This document shows positions 34,844-43,232 of a DNA stretch of 64,000 nucleotides, in pieces. Location: assembly GCF_001748245.1 (NCBI RefSeq), contig NZ_BDFO01000001.1:235740-299739 (forward strand), written 5' to 3'. The DNA comes from Oligoflexus tunisiensis. Its GTDB lineage: Bacteria > Bdellovibrionota_B > Oligoflexia > Oligoflexales > Oligoflexaceae. A program made the position numbers and the translations under genes. The notes beneath the pieces were generated by a model. It saw nothing but the letters and a program-made list of their open reading frames with translations. It ran no database searches and was not told the origin of the DNA. How positions within the stretch are numbered: position 1 is the stretch's first letter; every line of letters starts with the position of its first letter.

Positions 34844-35923
34844 ATGGCGGCTGAAGACGAAGGCCAGGACCGAAGTGAGGAAGCGAGCCCCGAGCGACGC
34901 GACGAATTCCGTGAGCGTGGCCAGATAGCCGTTTCCCGCGAGGTAACGTCCGTGCTGATTCTGGCCGCCGTGGTCGGATCCTTCGGCTACTATTTGATGT
35001 GGCTCATGCATCGTCTGCAACATTTTCTGATTGCGCACTTTCAGCATCTGGAAACCAAGCTTGTCACAACCAAGTCCATTACGGCCTACAGTGGCGAAAT
35101 CGGCCGTGAACTTCTGATCATGATCACCCCCATTTTTGTGGTGACCACGGTGGCCTCCATGGCTGTGACCTTTGCTCAGACACGCCTGAACTGGTCCTGG
35201 AAAAAGCTGGAGCCCGACTTCAGCCGCATGAATCCGCTCAAGGGCATCGCGAAGATCTTTAGTATGGACTCCGTTATGGAGCTCCTGAAAAGCGTCGGCA
35301 AGATGGTGATTGTGGGAAGCATGACGTACACGATCCTGCGTGGCGAGTGGGTGAAGGTGCCGGGCCTTCTGCACATGAGCTATCTGCAGGCCTGGGCCTA
35401 CTGGACAGCTATCACCAAGACGCTGATCTGGTCAGTTGTGGGCCTCCTTCTCTTTCTGGGTGCCGCCGACTTCATCTACAACTTCTTCAGCCTGGAAAAG
35501 AAGATGAAGATGACCAAGCAGGAAGTGAAGGATGAATATAAAAAGCGGGAACTGGATCCCCACGTCAAAGCCCGGATGAAGCGCATGCAGCGGGAAATGT
35601 CCAGTGCCAAAACCATTCAGGCCACCCGCACCGCGACCGCCGTCATCACCAACCCGACTCACTTTGCGGTGGCGATCTTTTATGAACTCGGCATGGGAGC
35701 GCCCGTGGTGGTGGCCAAAGGGAAGGACCTCCTGGCCAAACAGATGAAGGAAGGGGCCAAGGAATCGGATATTCCCATCATTGAAAACAAGCCCCTGGCC
35801 CGGACCCTCTATAAGATTTGCAAGGTCGGGCAGGAAATTCCTGAATCGCTCTACAAAGCTGTATCCGAAGTCATCCGTTATGTGTTCCTGCTCAAAGGCA
35901 AAAAACTCAGTCGGAAACCGTAG
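34844..35923 (+). CDS. flhB: flagellar export switch protein FlhB
   Basis: FlhB sits in the export gate and switches substrate class from rod/hook to filament after self-cleavage. The 359 residues have a charged N-terminal tail (E-D-R-S-E-E-A-S-P-E-R-R), four membrane segments and a cytoplasmic domain with the autocleavage motif N270-P-T-H273. F-A-V-A-I-F-Y-E follows, and K-E-S-D-I-P-I-I-E-N-K-P-L-A-R at the end is typical. It is complete and in standard order. Confidence 0.97.
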   Translation: MAAEDEGQDRSEEASPERRDEFRERGQIAVSREVTSVLILAAVVGSFGYYLMWLMHRLQHFLIAHFQHLETKLVTTKSITAYSGEIGRELLIMITPIFVVTTVASMAVTFAQTRLNWSWKKLEPDFSRMNPLKGIAKIFSMDSVMELLKSVGKMVIVGSMTYTILRGEWVKVPGLLHMSYLQAWAYWTAITKTLIWSVVGLLLFLGAADFIYNFFSLEKKMKMTKQEVKDEYKKRELDPHVKARMKRMQREMSSAKTIQATRTATAVITNPTHFAVAIFYELGMGAPVVVAKGKDLLAKQMKEGAKESDIPIIENKPLARTLYKICKVGQEIPESLYKAVSEVIRYVFLLKGKKLSRKP

Positions 35924-35933
35924 GAGCTGAACC

Positions 35934-38033
35934 ATGGCCGGAGCCGCACTCGAAAAGACGGAAGGGACCAATTCGGTCCTCAAGTATTTAAAGTCGCCGG
36001 ACGTGCAGTTCGCCCTGGCGCTGGTCGCGATCATCTTCACCATGATCCTGCCCTTGCCGATGTGGCTGCTGGACCTCCTGCTGGCCACATCCGTGGCCTC
36101 ATCTCTTATGATTCTGATGACCTCGGTCTATGTGCGTGACACGATGGAATTCTCCACGTTTCCCACCGTTCTGCTCGTGACCACACTTTTCCGTCTCGGT
36201 CTGAACGTGGCCACAACGCGGAGTATTCTCCTGGAGGCCCATACGGGGCACGCCAGCTCGGTGATCAGTTCCTTTGGTAACTTTGTGATCGGCGGCAACT
36301 ACTTCGTCGGTTTTGTGCTCTTTATCATCCTGGTTGTTATCAACTTTATCGTGATCACCAAGGGTGCCGGCCGCGTGGCGGAAGTGGGCGCCCGCTTTAC
36401 CTTGGACGCGATGCCAGGGAAACAGATGGCCATTGACGCCGAACTGAACGCCGGCCTGATCGATCGCAAGGAAGCACGGGAACGACGGCAGAAGATTGAA
36501 CTGCAGGCCGACTTTTACGGTGCCATGGACGGTGCCTCGAAGTTCGTTCGTGGTGATGCCATTGCGGGTATCATCATCACGGCCGTGAATATCATCGTCG
36601 GCCTCATTCTCGGCGTCGGCGTCCATGACATGAGCTTTCAGGATGCCGCCCAGATCTATACTCTGCTGACCGTCGGTGACGGTCTGATCAGTCAGATTCC
36701 GGCCCTGATCATTTCCACCGCAGCCGGTATTGTGGTCACCCGAACGGGCAACCATGAGGATGGTCTTTCGCAAACCGTCAACGATCAGTTGATGAATTAT
36801 CCGCGGGCCATCTTTATCTGTTCGGGCCTGCTCTTTGTGATGGCTCTGGTCCCGGGCATGCCGACCGTTCCCTTTGGACTTCTGGCGATCGGCTCCTTCT
36901 TCCTCGGTCGATATTCCATCAAAGTCGCGCTTGAGAAAAAGGTTGAGGAGGATGCCAAGGAACAGGAAGCCCAGAAGGATCCACGCAAGGATTCCATCGA
37001 ATCGCTCCTGCATATTGAATTTCTTTCCCTCGAGGTGGGTGTGGGACTGATCCCTCTGGTGGATTCCCAGCAGGACGGTGAGGTTCTGGAGCGTATCGTA
37101 TCCTCCCGGAAGCAGTTCGCGCAGGACATGGGTATCGTCGTGCCCATGGTGATGGTGAAGGACAATATTCAGCTGAAACCAGGGGATTATCAGATCCTTC
37201 TGAAGGGCAACTGCATCGGCCGTGGCAGCCTGATGGCGGACTATTATCTGGCCATGGATCCGGGTGATATCGTCGAGCCGATCGATGGCATCCCGGGTCG
37301 CGAGCCGGCTTATGGTCTGGAAGCTGTCTGGATCAAACCAACACAGAAAGAGGAAGCGAGTTTCCGTGGTTATACCGTGGTCAACTGCGCGACCGTGATC
37401 GTCACGCATTTGACGAAACTGATCGAGGAACATGCCGCGGAACTGCTCGGCCGTCAGGAGGCCCAGAACCTGATCGAGGGGCTTAAAGAGGAGGCACCGA
37501 AGGTGGTGGAGGAAGTGATCGGTGGCGATCGCCTGAGCCTTGGTGAAGTGGTACGTGTGCTGCAAAATCTCCTGGCGGAACGGGTGAGTGTGCGTGATCT
37601 TCGCACCATTTTCGAAACGCTGGCCGATTATTGTCGTTCCATCAAGAACCCGGATATGCTCACCCGTTATGTACGCAAAGCCCTGGGCCGTGGTATTATT
37701 AAGAAGTACATGACACCCGACGATAGACTGGTTGTGATCACTCTGGATCGCGCCATCGAAGACCTGATTGTGGCAGGACTGCAGCATCGGGAAGATGGCT
37801 CAACCTCCCTTCAACTGGAACCGGAAATGGCCCAGCGAATCCTCAACGGAATCGCGGAAACCCTTGAGGCCTTTCAGACGACAGGCACTCAGCCTGTGAT
37901 CCTCTGCGGTTCACTTATTCGTTGGGATATTCGCCAGCTCGTGAATCGCTTTATACCCGGCGTCGTGGTCCTGGCATTTGATGAAATTCCCCCAGGAACG
38001 CAGACTCGATCGATCGGCATCGTCAGCATTTAA
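35934..38033 (+). CDS. flhA: flagellar export protein FlhA
   Basis: FlhA forms the nonameric export ring that receives chaperone-cargo complexes and uses the proton motive force. The 699 residues have eight membrane segments (about 20-330), the FHIPEP-family segment F-R-L-G-L-N-V-A-T-T-R, the cytoplasmic loop F-V-R-G-D-A-I-A-G, and a four-part C-terminal cytoplasmic domain ending T-Q-T-R-S-I-G-I-V. The size is normal. It lies between flhB and flhF in the run. Confidence 0.97.
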   Translation: MAGAALEKTEGTNSVLKYLKSPDVQFALALVAIIFTMILPLPMWLLDLLLATSVASSLMILMTSVYVRDTMEFSTFPTVLLVTTLFRLGLNVATTRSILLEAHTGHASSVISSFGNFVIGGNYFVGFVLFIILVVINFIVITKGAGRVAEVGARFTLDAMPGKQMAIDAELNAGLIDRKEARERRQKIELQADFYGAMDGASKFVRGDAIAGIIITAVNIIVGLILGVGVHDMSFQDAAQIYTLLTVGDGLISQIPALIISTAAGIVVTRTGNHEDGLSQTVNDQLMNYPRAIFICSGLLFVMALVPGMPTVPFGLLAIGSFFLGRYSIKVALEKKVEEDAKEQEAQKDPRKDSIESLLHIEFLSLEVGVGLIPLVDSQQDGEVLERIVSSRKQFAQDMGIVVPMVMVKDNIQLKPGDYQILLKGNCIGRGSLMADYYLAMDPGDIVEPIDGIPGREPAYGLEAVWIKPTQKEEASFRGYTVVNCATVIVTHLTKLIEEHAAELLGRQEAQNLIEGLKEEAPKVVEEVIGGDRLSLGEVVRVLQNLLAERVSVRDLRTIFETLADYCRSIKNPDMLTRYVRKALGRGIIKKYMTPDDRLVVITLDRAIEDLIVAGLQHREDGSTSLQLEPEMAQRILNGIAETLEAFQTTGTQPVILCGSLIRWDIRQLVNRFIPGVVVLAFDEIPPGTQTRSIGIVSI

Positions 38034-38054
38034 GCCTGAAGGAAAGGAGGAAAC

Positions 38055-39230
38055 GTGGACGTCAAAACCTTTGAAGCCTTTTCGATGCGTGATGCACTCA
38101 AGGCAGTCAAATCCCATTTTGGCAATGACGCTGTGATCCTCAATACCCGCGAGAAGAAAATCGAAGGGGCCAAGGGCAAATTATACGAGGTCACGGCGGC
38201 CAAAAACAGCCAGGCCTCGATCGCAGGAGCCAGCCGCGCTCAGGACGGTCATCACCTCCGGGACAACCTCGTGGAGTTGGTGGAGTACTTCAAGACGCTT
38301 GAACGGTCCATCAAAGCGCTCGGTGACGACATGGCCCGGCGTCAGGACCTGTTCCGCCTGGACGCCGGCCTTCATGAACTGCGGACGGTGGTTTACGACG
38401 AGCTGTCCCGATCCAAGGGTTCGCTTTTGGAAGGGATGAATCCAGGGCTATCCAAAATTTTTCAGCGCCTGAAACTGATGGGTCTGGATGACTCCGAGAT
38501 GAGCAAGCTGGCCGATTTTTTGAAAGCCCTTCCGTTCGAGAAAAAAGCCGATCCGGATCAACTTTTTCAGCAGTATCAGACCCAGGCCATCCGCTGGATG
38601 ATGAAACGCATCAAGGTCGCACCTCCCTGGAATCCGGTCATGGGTGAACGAGCGGTGCATGTTCTGGTGGGCTCCGCGGGGAGCGGCAAGACGTCGGCTG
38701 CGGCGAAGATCGCCCATCATTACAAGACGGATCACAAGCAACGGGTTCTTCTGGTCGCCTTTGACAATAAGCGCATCGCCGCCCGGGAGCAGCTGCGGGT
38801 GACGGCCAAGGTTCTGGGTATGGCCTATGAATCGATCGAGCGGCCTCGCGATCTTTTGGAAATCCTCGACAGGAAAAAGGACTGGGATCTCGTGGTGGTC
38901 GACAGTGCTGCGGAATGCCCGCGCGCGAAGGAGGATCTGGGCGATCTGCTCGACTTCCGGGATGTGGACCTGCCGGTGAGTTTTCACCTGACGCTGGCCA
39001 TGACGGAGAAGGAAGTGCAGATGGATCGCATGATCCGCGGCTTTTCCCATCTGGGTCTGCAGAGTTTGATCTTCAATCGTTTGGATGAGTCCTGGAGCTA
39101 TGGTGAGATTTTCAATCTCAGCCTGCGCTGGAGTCTTCCCATTAGTTTCTTTGGTGTGGGGCGATCCGTTCCCGAAGATTTGGAGCGCGCCAGTCGGGAA
39201 CGCGTTGTGGAAAGAATATTCGGATTATGA
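38055..39230 (+). CDS. flhF: flagellar placement GTPase FlhF
   Basis: FlhF is an SRP-type GTPase that marks the pole for flagellum assembly. The 391 residues start at a GTG four bases after AAAGGAGG. They have a B domain (V-K-T-F-E-A-F-S-M-R-D-A-L), a helical N domain (about 120-190) and a G domain with Walker A G206-S-A-G-S-G-K-T213. The G3 site reads D-S-A-A-E-C instead of D-T-A/V-G, and the later N-R-L-D-E-S stands for T-K-L-D-E. GTP hydrolysis may therefore differ from the model proteins. The last four bases overlap flhG. Presence of FlhF/FlhG suggests a polar flagellum. Confidence 0.9.
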   Translation: MDVKTFEAFSMRDALKAVKSHFGNDAVILNTREKKIEGAKGKLYEVTAAKNSQASIAGASRAQDGHHLRDNLVELVEYFKTLERSIKALGDDMARRQDLFRLDAGLHELRTVVYDELSRSKGSLLEGMNPGLSKIFQRLKLMGLDDSEMSKLADFLKALPFEKKADPDQLFQQYQTQAIRWMMKRIKVAPPWNPVMGERAVHVLVGSAGSGKTSAAAKIAHHYKTDHKQRVLLVAFDNKRIAAREQLRVTAKVLGMAYESIERPRDLLEILDRKKDWDLVVVDSAAECPRAKEDLGDLLDFRDVDLPVSFHLTLAMTEKEVQMDRMIRGFSHLGLQSLIFNRLDESWSYGEIFNLSLRWSLPISFFGVGRSVPEDLERASRERVVERIFGL

Positions 39231-40096
39231 GAAAGGACAGGGAATTGAACCTCGAAGGAAAGCCAGCCGACCGACCTTGGATCATTAGCATTGCCAGTGG
39301 CAAAGGTGGAGTCGGCAAAACGCTCACGACGGTGAACATGGCTCTCGCGGCTCGTCGTCTCGGACTCAGTACCATGATTCTCGATGGTGACTTTGGTCTG
39401 GCCAATGTCGATGTCGTCATGGGCATGCGTGCCCGCTACAACCTCGGTGATGTTCTCGAGTCACGCTGTGAACTGAAGGACATCATTCTGGAAGGCCCCC
39501 TGGGTGTGCGCATCATTCCCTCCGGCTCCGGTCTGGCTCAGCTGGCCGATCTGAAACTGGTCCAGCGCGTGCAACTTCTGGATAAAATCGCTGAAATTTC
39601 CCAGCCTTACCAGTTACTCCTGATCGATAGCGGCGCCGGAATCTCCAGCAATGTTCTGCACTTGAACTCCATAGCCGACGAAATCATGGTTGTGACCACC
39701 CCTGAACCCCATGCTTTGACGGATGCCTACGCATTTTTAAAAGTCATGAACGAAAACTATGCCCGCAAGAACTTTAATATAATCGTGAACCAGGCGATAT
39801 CAGAGGCCCAAGGACTCAAGATTTATCAACGCGTGGCCGATGTAGCCAGAAGATTTCTGGAAATCGATTTACTGCTGGCGGGAACTGTACCCAAAGACGC
39901 CTTGGTTGAACGTTCAGTCATGATGCAGAGGGCTGCGGACGAGCATATAACCCATACGCGTTCAGGACAGGCTTGGAATGAAATCACGCGCAAAATTCTT
40001 GAAAGACTTACGGAATATCGCGATCCATCCGGAAAGCGCGGCTGGCAGGATCTGATGTTTCCGCAACCTACGTTGCGCAGCGTAAACGCCATCTAG
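39227..40096 (+). CDS. flhG: flagellar number regulator FlhG (FleN/YlxH), MinD-like ATPase
   Basis: FlhG limits flagellar number and stimulates FlhF. The 289-residue MinD-type protein has a deviant Walker A S24-G-K-G-G-V-G-K-T32, the switch segment D-F-G-L-A-N-V-D-V and S-G-A-G-I-S-S-N-V-L. The short N-terminal part before the P-loop (R-K-D-R-E-L-N-L-E) could serve as the FlhF-activating region. The ATG overlaps the flhF stop by 4 bases. The C-terminal membrane-targeting helix is not obvious. Confidence 0.93.
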   Translation: MRKDRELNLEGKPADRPWIISIASGKGGVGKTLTTVNMALAARRLGLSTMILDGDFGLANVDVVMGMRARYNLGDVLESRCELKDIILEGPLGVRIIPSGSGLAQLADLKLVQRVQLLDKIAEISQPYQLLLIDSGAGISSNVLHLNSIADEIMVVTTPEPHALTDAYAFLKVMNENYARKNFNIIVNQAISEAQGLKIYQRVADVARRFLEIDLLLAGTVPKDALVERSVMMQRAADEHITHTRSGQAWNEITRKILERLTEYRDPSGKRGWQDLMFPQPTLRSVNAI

Positions 40097-40124
40097 CCTT
40101 GAGATTACGAAGGGGGGCAATCCA

Positions 40125-40883
40125 GTGAAGGGACTTGTCAAACGCTACAAGCAGGATACCAAGGGCGTTGATGGCAAACTCCGGGACCAGCTGATCATGG
40201 ACTATGCGCCACTGATTCGCTTTGTGGCACAGAGAATTGCAGCACGTCTGCCGTCGAATATCGATATAGACGATCTGATCAGCGCCGGTGTGATCGGTCT
40301 GATGGATGCGATCGAGAAGTATGATCCCTCGCGGGACAACAAATTCAAAACCTATGCCGAATTCCGGATCCGCGGCGCCATCCTTGATGAGCTCCGTTCG
40401 CAGGACTGGGTGCCGCGTTCGGTGCGCGACAAGGCCAAGAAAATTGAAAAGACCTATGCCGAGCTCGAGCAGAAATTCGGCCGGGCCGTCTCGGACAAGG
40501 AACTTTCCAAGGCCCTCGGGATCGAGCTGGACGAATACTACGATATGATTGCCAAGGTGAAAGCGGTCACCCTCCTGTCCATCGATGAACTGTCCGGCCC
40601 GAACCAGCAGGATCGCAAGAGTCTTTTGGAATGCCTGGAAAACGTCAGTTCGAAAAACCCCTTCACGCAGCTGAAAAGCAAAGGCATTCGGGAACTCCTG
40701 GTCAAGCATATCGAGGAATTGCCTGAGAAGCAGAAGCTGGTGCTTTCGCTTTACTACTATGAGGATCTGAACCTGAAGGAGATCGGCAAGATCCTGGAAG
40801 TGACAGAATCCCGCGTCAGCCAGCTGCATACCCAGGCCGTGGAAAAACTGCGGTCGCGGCTCAAGCCTTTGTTAACGGACTAA
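40125..40883 (+). CDS. fliA: flagellar sigma factor FliA (sigma-28)
   Basis: Sigma-28 directs transcription of late flagellar and chemotaxis genes. The 252 residues have region 2 (D-L-I-S-A-G-V-I-G-L-M-D-A-I-E-K-Y-D; F-K-T-Y-A-E-F-R-I-R-G-A-I-L-D-E-L-R), the FliA-type W-V-P-R-S-V-R-D-K-A, region 3 and region 4 with a helix-turn-helix (L-K-E-I-G-K-I-L-E-V-T-E-S-R-V-S-Q-L). The GTG start follows AGGGGGG. No flgM is in the window. Confidence 0.96.
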   Translation: MKGLVKRYKQDTKGVDGKLRDQLIMDYAPLIRFVAQRIAARLPSNIDIDDLISAGVIGLMDAIEKYDPSRDNKFKTYAEFRIRGAILDELRSQDWVPRSVRDKAKKIEKTYAELEQKFGRAVSDKELSKALGIELDEYYDMIAKVKAVTLLSIDELSGPNQQDRKSLLECLENVSSKNPFTQLKSKGIRELLVKHIEELPEKQKLVLSLYYYEDLNLKEIGKILEVTESRVSQLHTQAVEKLRSRLKPLLTD

Positions 40884-40895
40884 TGGAGTTGTGAT

Positions 40896-41306
40896 ATGAC
40901 GATTCTAAAACCTGATCTGAAGATTTTGGTGGTGGACGATTTTCCCACGATGAGGCGGATCGTCAAAACCCTTTTGAAGCAAAACGGCTTCAATAATTTC
41001 ACCGAAGCCGAGGACGGTGAGCAGGGTTATCGCGCTCTCAATGAACATGGTGACTTCGAATTGATCGTCTCCGACTGGAACATGCCGAACATGACCGGTC
41101 TGGAATTCCTGAAAACCGTGCGAGCTGATCCCAAATTCAAGCATCTGCCCTTCCTTATGGTGACAGCGGAAGCGGAAAAGGAAAATATTATCGAAGCCGT
41201 CAAAGCCGGGGTGAGCAATTATATTGTGAAGCCCTTTACAGGACAGGCTTTGAAAGATAAGCTGGAAAAGATAGACCAGATGCTGAAGAAGCAAAAAGCC
41301 AAGTGA
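40896..41306 (+). CDS. cheY: chemotaxis response regulator CheY
   Basis: CheY carries the phosphoryl signal from CheA to FliM. The 136-residue single receiver has acidic V-D-D near residue 14, the phospho-acceptor D60 in V-S-D-W-N-M-P, the Thr of M-V-T-A-E-A and the Lys of Y-I-V-K-P-F. All CheY active-site residues are intact, in contrast to the degenerate receivers at 43-48 kb. It lies 12 bases after fliA. A short extension ([11 protein letters not shown]) ends the protein. Confidence 0.95.
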   Translation: MTILKPDLKILVVDDFPTMRRIVKTLLKQNGFNNFTEAEDGEQGYRALNEHGDFELIVSDWNMPNMTGLEFLKTVRADPKFKHLPFLMVTAEAEKENIIEAVKAGVSNYIVKPFTGQALKDKLEKIDQMLKKQKAK

Positions 41307-41339
41307 TCCTCGGTCAATTGATCCCAGGGAGGGTGATGG

Positions 41340-41762
41340 ATGAGCCAGGACAATGAAGAAAACCCTTTGTCTTTCAACGAAGATCTTGTCAAAAAGTATC
41401 CACGTTCCAACCGGCGCCTGAGCCTGAATGTGGCTCGCTATGGGATCAATGCTGAGATGGGGCCTGAAGAGGCTCTGACGGTGCATATCAGTCCCTACGG
41501 GATCCAGTTCCGTGTGACGGAAGAGTATGAGGAAGGGCAGCTCCTCAAGATTCATATCAACATGCCTGACTACTGGGAACGCAAGCAGCGTTTTGTCGAC
41601 TACAGCCGAATCGATACCCCATCCAATTTCAAGATACTCGCCAAGGTGGTCTCGACCGAGGATGTGGGCAAACGCGGCAAGAAGAAAATCGTCCTGGCCC
41701 GCACAGTGAATATGGACGAGATCGATGAACAGGTCCTGAAGGCTTTCCTCCAGGAAGGCTGA
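41340..41762 (+). CDS. PilZ-like domain protein
   Basis: The 140-residue protein has an N-terminal R-S-N-R-R and, in the first strands, H-I-S-P-Y-G-I-Q-F. These are approximate matches to the PilZ c-di-GMP motifs R-x3-R and D/N-x-S-x2-G, with the Asp/Asn replaced by His. A beta-barrel-like pattern (G-Q-L-L-K-I-H-I-N-M) follows. If it binds c-di-GMP it could brake the motor like YcgR; the altered motif makes ligand binding uncertain. It is 33 bases after cheY in the same run. Confidence 0.65.
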   Translation: MSQDNEENPLSFNEDLVKKYPRSNRRLSLNVARYGINAEMGPEEALTVHISPYGIQFRVTEEYEEGQLLKIHINMPDYWERKQRFVDYSRIDTPSNFKILAKVVSTEDVGKRGKKKIVLARTVNMDEIDEQVLKAFLQEG

Positions 41763-41785
41763 TCGGGTGCGCTGGGAGCCTCCGC

Positions 41786-42382
41786 ATGATCACCATTCTG
41801 CTCGTCATCCTGATTGTGATGGATTTGATTCTGGTCGGAGCCGTGATGATGGCCTTCCGCCGCCGGAATCAGTCGGAGCCCATTGAACTCCTGCGGGAAA
41901 TTCATGAAGAGCAGCGCCTGCTCAAGGAGCTGCGCGATTCGGTACGCGACGAACTCGTCACCCGGCACGCCGACATGAAAAATCTCTATGAAAAAGTCGC
42001 GACCATGGCCACCGAAACGGAAATTGGTCTGAAGTCCAGCGGCAGTATCCTGGCTCAGGAAGTGGCCTCCGTGGTGGCTGATGTCACGCGGCAGATTCAG
42101 GAACCCCTGACCAAGGCTGAGAAGCAACGCACCACCTTGAGCGCCGTCATTCAGAAAAGCCGTGAGGAACGGCAGATTCTGCAAAAGGCGATCTCCCGTG
42201 CCGAGCAACTGGCCCGCTTTTTCGACAAGAAAATTCCCTATCAGGAAGTGCTGGCCGAGATCGAAGATAAAAAGTATGTCGATGCCCGCTTTCTGCTTTC
42301 CAAAGGTCTTTCCGCCGCTCAGGTGGCCGCTGAACTCGGTCTGCCGGAATCGGATGTGAATCTGATCGCCTCGATGGCCTAA
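41786..42382 (+). CDS. DUF2802-like membrane-anchored coiled-coil protein
   Basis: The 198 residues start with one membrane segment (I-T-I-L-L-V-I-L-I-V-M-D-L-I-L-V-G). A long charged coiled coil (about 30-155) and a C-terminal helix-turn-helix-like end, A-R-F-L-L-S-K-G-L-S-A-A-Q-V-A-A-E-L-G-L-P, follow. The end pattern matches DUF2802 proteins, which occur beside chemotaxis and flagellar genes in gammaproteobacteria; their role is not established. It closes the flagellar run and overlaps the convergent hydrolase gene by 4 bases. Confidence 0.65.
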   Translation: MITILLVILIVMDLILVGAVMMAFRRRNQSEPIELLREIHEEQRLLKELRDSVRDELVTRHADMKNLYEKVATMATETEIGLKSSGSILAQEVASVVADVTRQIQEPLTKAEKQRTTLSAVIQKSREERQILQKAISRAEQLARFFDKKIPYQEVLAEIEDKKYVDARFLLSKGLSAAQVAAELGLPESDVNLIASMA

Positions 42383-43173
42383 AGCCAGCCGTTCTCCCGG
42401 ATAAAGTCCAGCACATCCTGAGCAAGATTCTTGCTGTATTCCGCCAAAACCAGATGTCCCACATCCGGCAGAGCCTTGAGACGGGCGCCTGGAATCAAAC
42501 GCTCCAGTTCCACGCCAGCCGCAAAGGGAATGATGCGATCATCCTGCCCGTGGATGATGAGCGTCGGGCAGCGGAATCGACCCAGGAACGGCCGCGTATC
42601 CACCCCGTTCATGGCCGTTCTTTGCTGGTTGGAGCGTTCCTCGAAGTGATCCGAGTTGATGCCCTGCAGAATCTGTTTGGCCATCGCCTGGACCAGCAGC
42701 CGGTTTCTCTGTAAAAAGCCCTCGGTAAAATACGCCTGCAGTTTCTGAAATACGCTTTCCTCGGTCGTGCCCCAGGGCACAAACGCGGCCGAAGACAGCG
42801 AGGCCTCGGAGCTGCCGGTCGACACCAGAATCAGCCCCTGGACCCGATCAGGCACCTTGTGGGTCAGGATTTGACTGACGAGTCCACCCATCGAAAGACC
42901 CATGACCAGAGAGCGATCGATGCCGAGTTGATCCCAAAGATGAATGATGTCGTCGGCTATATCATCAAGCGTAAAGTCGGGACTGTTTTTGGTGTCACCG
43001 GAACCACGGTTGTCAAAGAGCAGACAGCGGACACCCTGCCTGGAAAGGTTGCCGGCCAGCAGGCGAAAATCGCGGCTGCTGCGCGTGTGACCATTGACCA
43101 GTGTCAGCCAAGGGCCTTCCGTTCCAAGGATTTCATAAAAAATTTCAGCGTTGTCGCGCACCATGAAGGGCAT
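42379..43173 (-). CDS. alpha/beta hydrolase
   Basis: The 264-residue protein has the full catalytic triad setting: nucleophile S94 in G-L-S-M-G-G, Asp in H-G-Q-D-D-R-I-I-P, and His in D-V-G-H-L-V. The oxyanion region N-G-H-T-R and F-D-N-R-G-S-G-D are typical of the 3-oxoadipate enol-lactonase/peroxidase-like branch. The substrate cannot be told. AAGGAAACC marks the ATG at 43173; the earlier TTG is not needed. It is convergent with the end of the flagellar run and probably a separate unit. Confidence 0.9.
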   Translation of the reverse strand: MPFMVRDNAEIFYEILGTEGPWLTLVNGHTRSSRDFRLLAGNLSRQGVRCLLFDNRGSGDTKNSPDFTLDDIADDIIHLWDQLGIDRSLVMGLSMGGLVSQILTHKVPDRVQGLILVSTGSSEASLSSAAFVPWGTTEESVFQKLQAYFTEGFLQRNRLLVQAMAKQILQGINSDHFEERSNQQRTAMNGVDTRPFLGRFRCPTLIIHGQDDRIIPFAAGVELERLIPGARLKALPDVGHLVLAEYSKNLAQDVLDFIRENGWL

Positions 43174-43232
43174 AAGGTTTCCTTCCCATACGGTCAATCC
43201 GTTGGGCAGGATAAGCGAACCCGGCCGGGAAA

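Noticed and set aside
36099..37787. 562-residue minus-strand frame opposite flhA
   Set aside because: His/Asp/Gln-rich shadow of flhA; no ribosome site and no domain.
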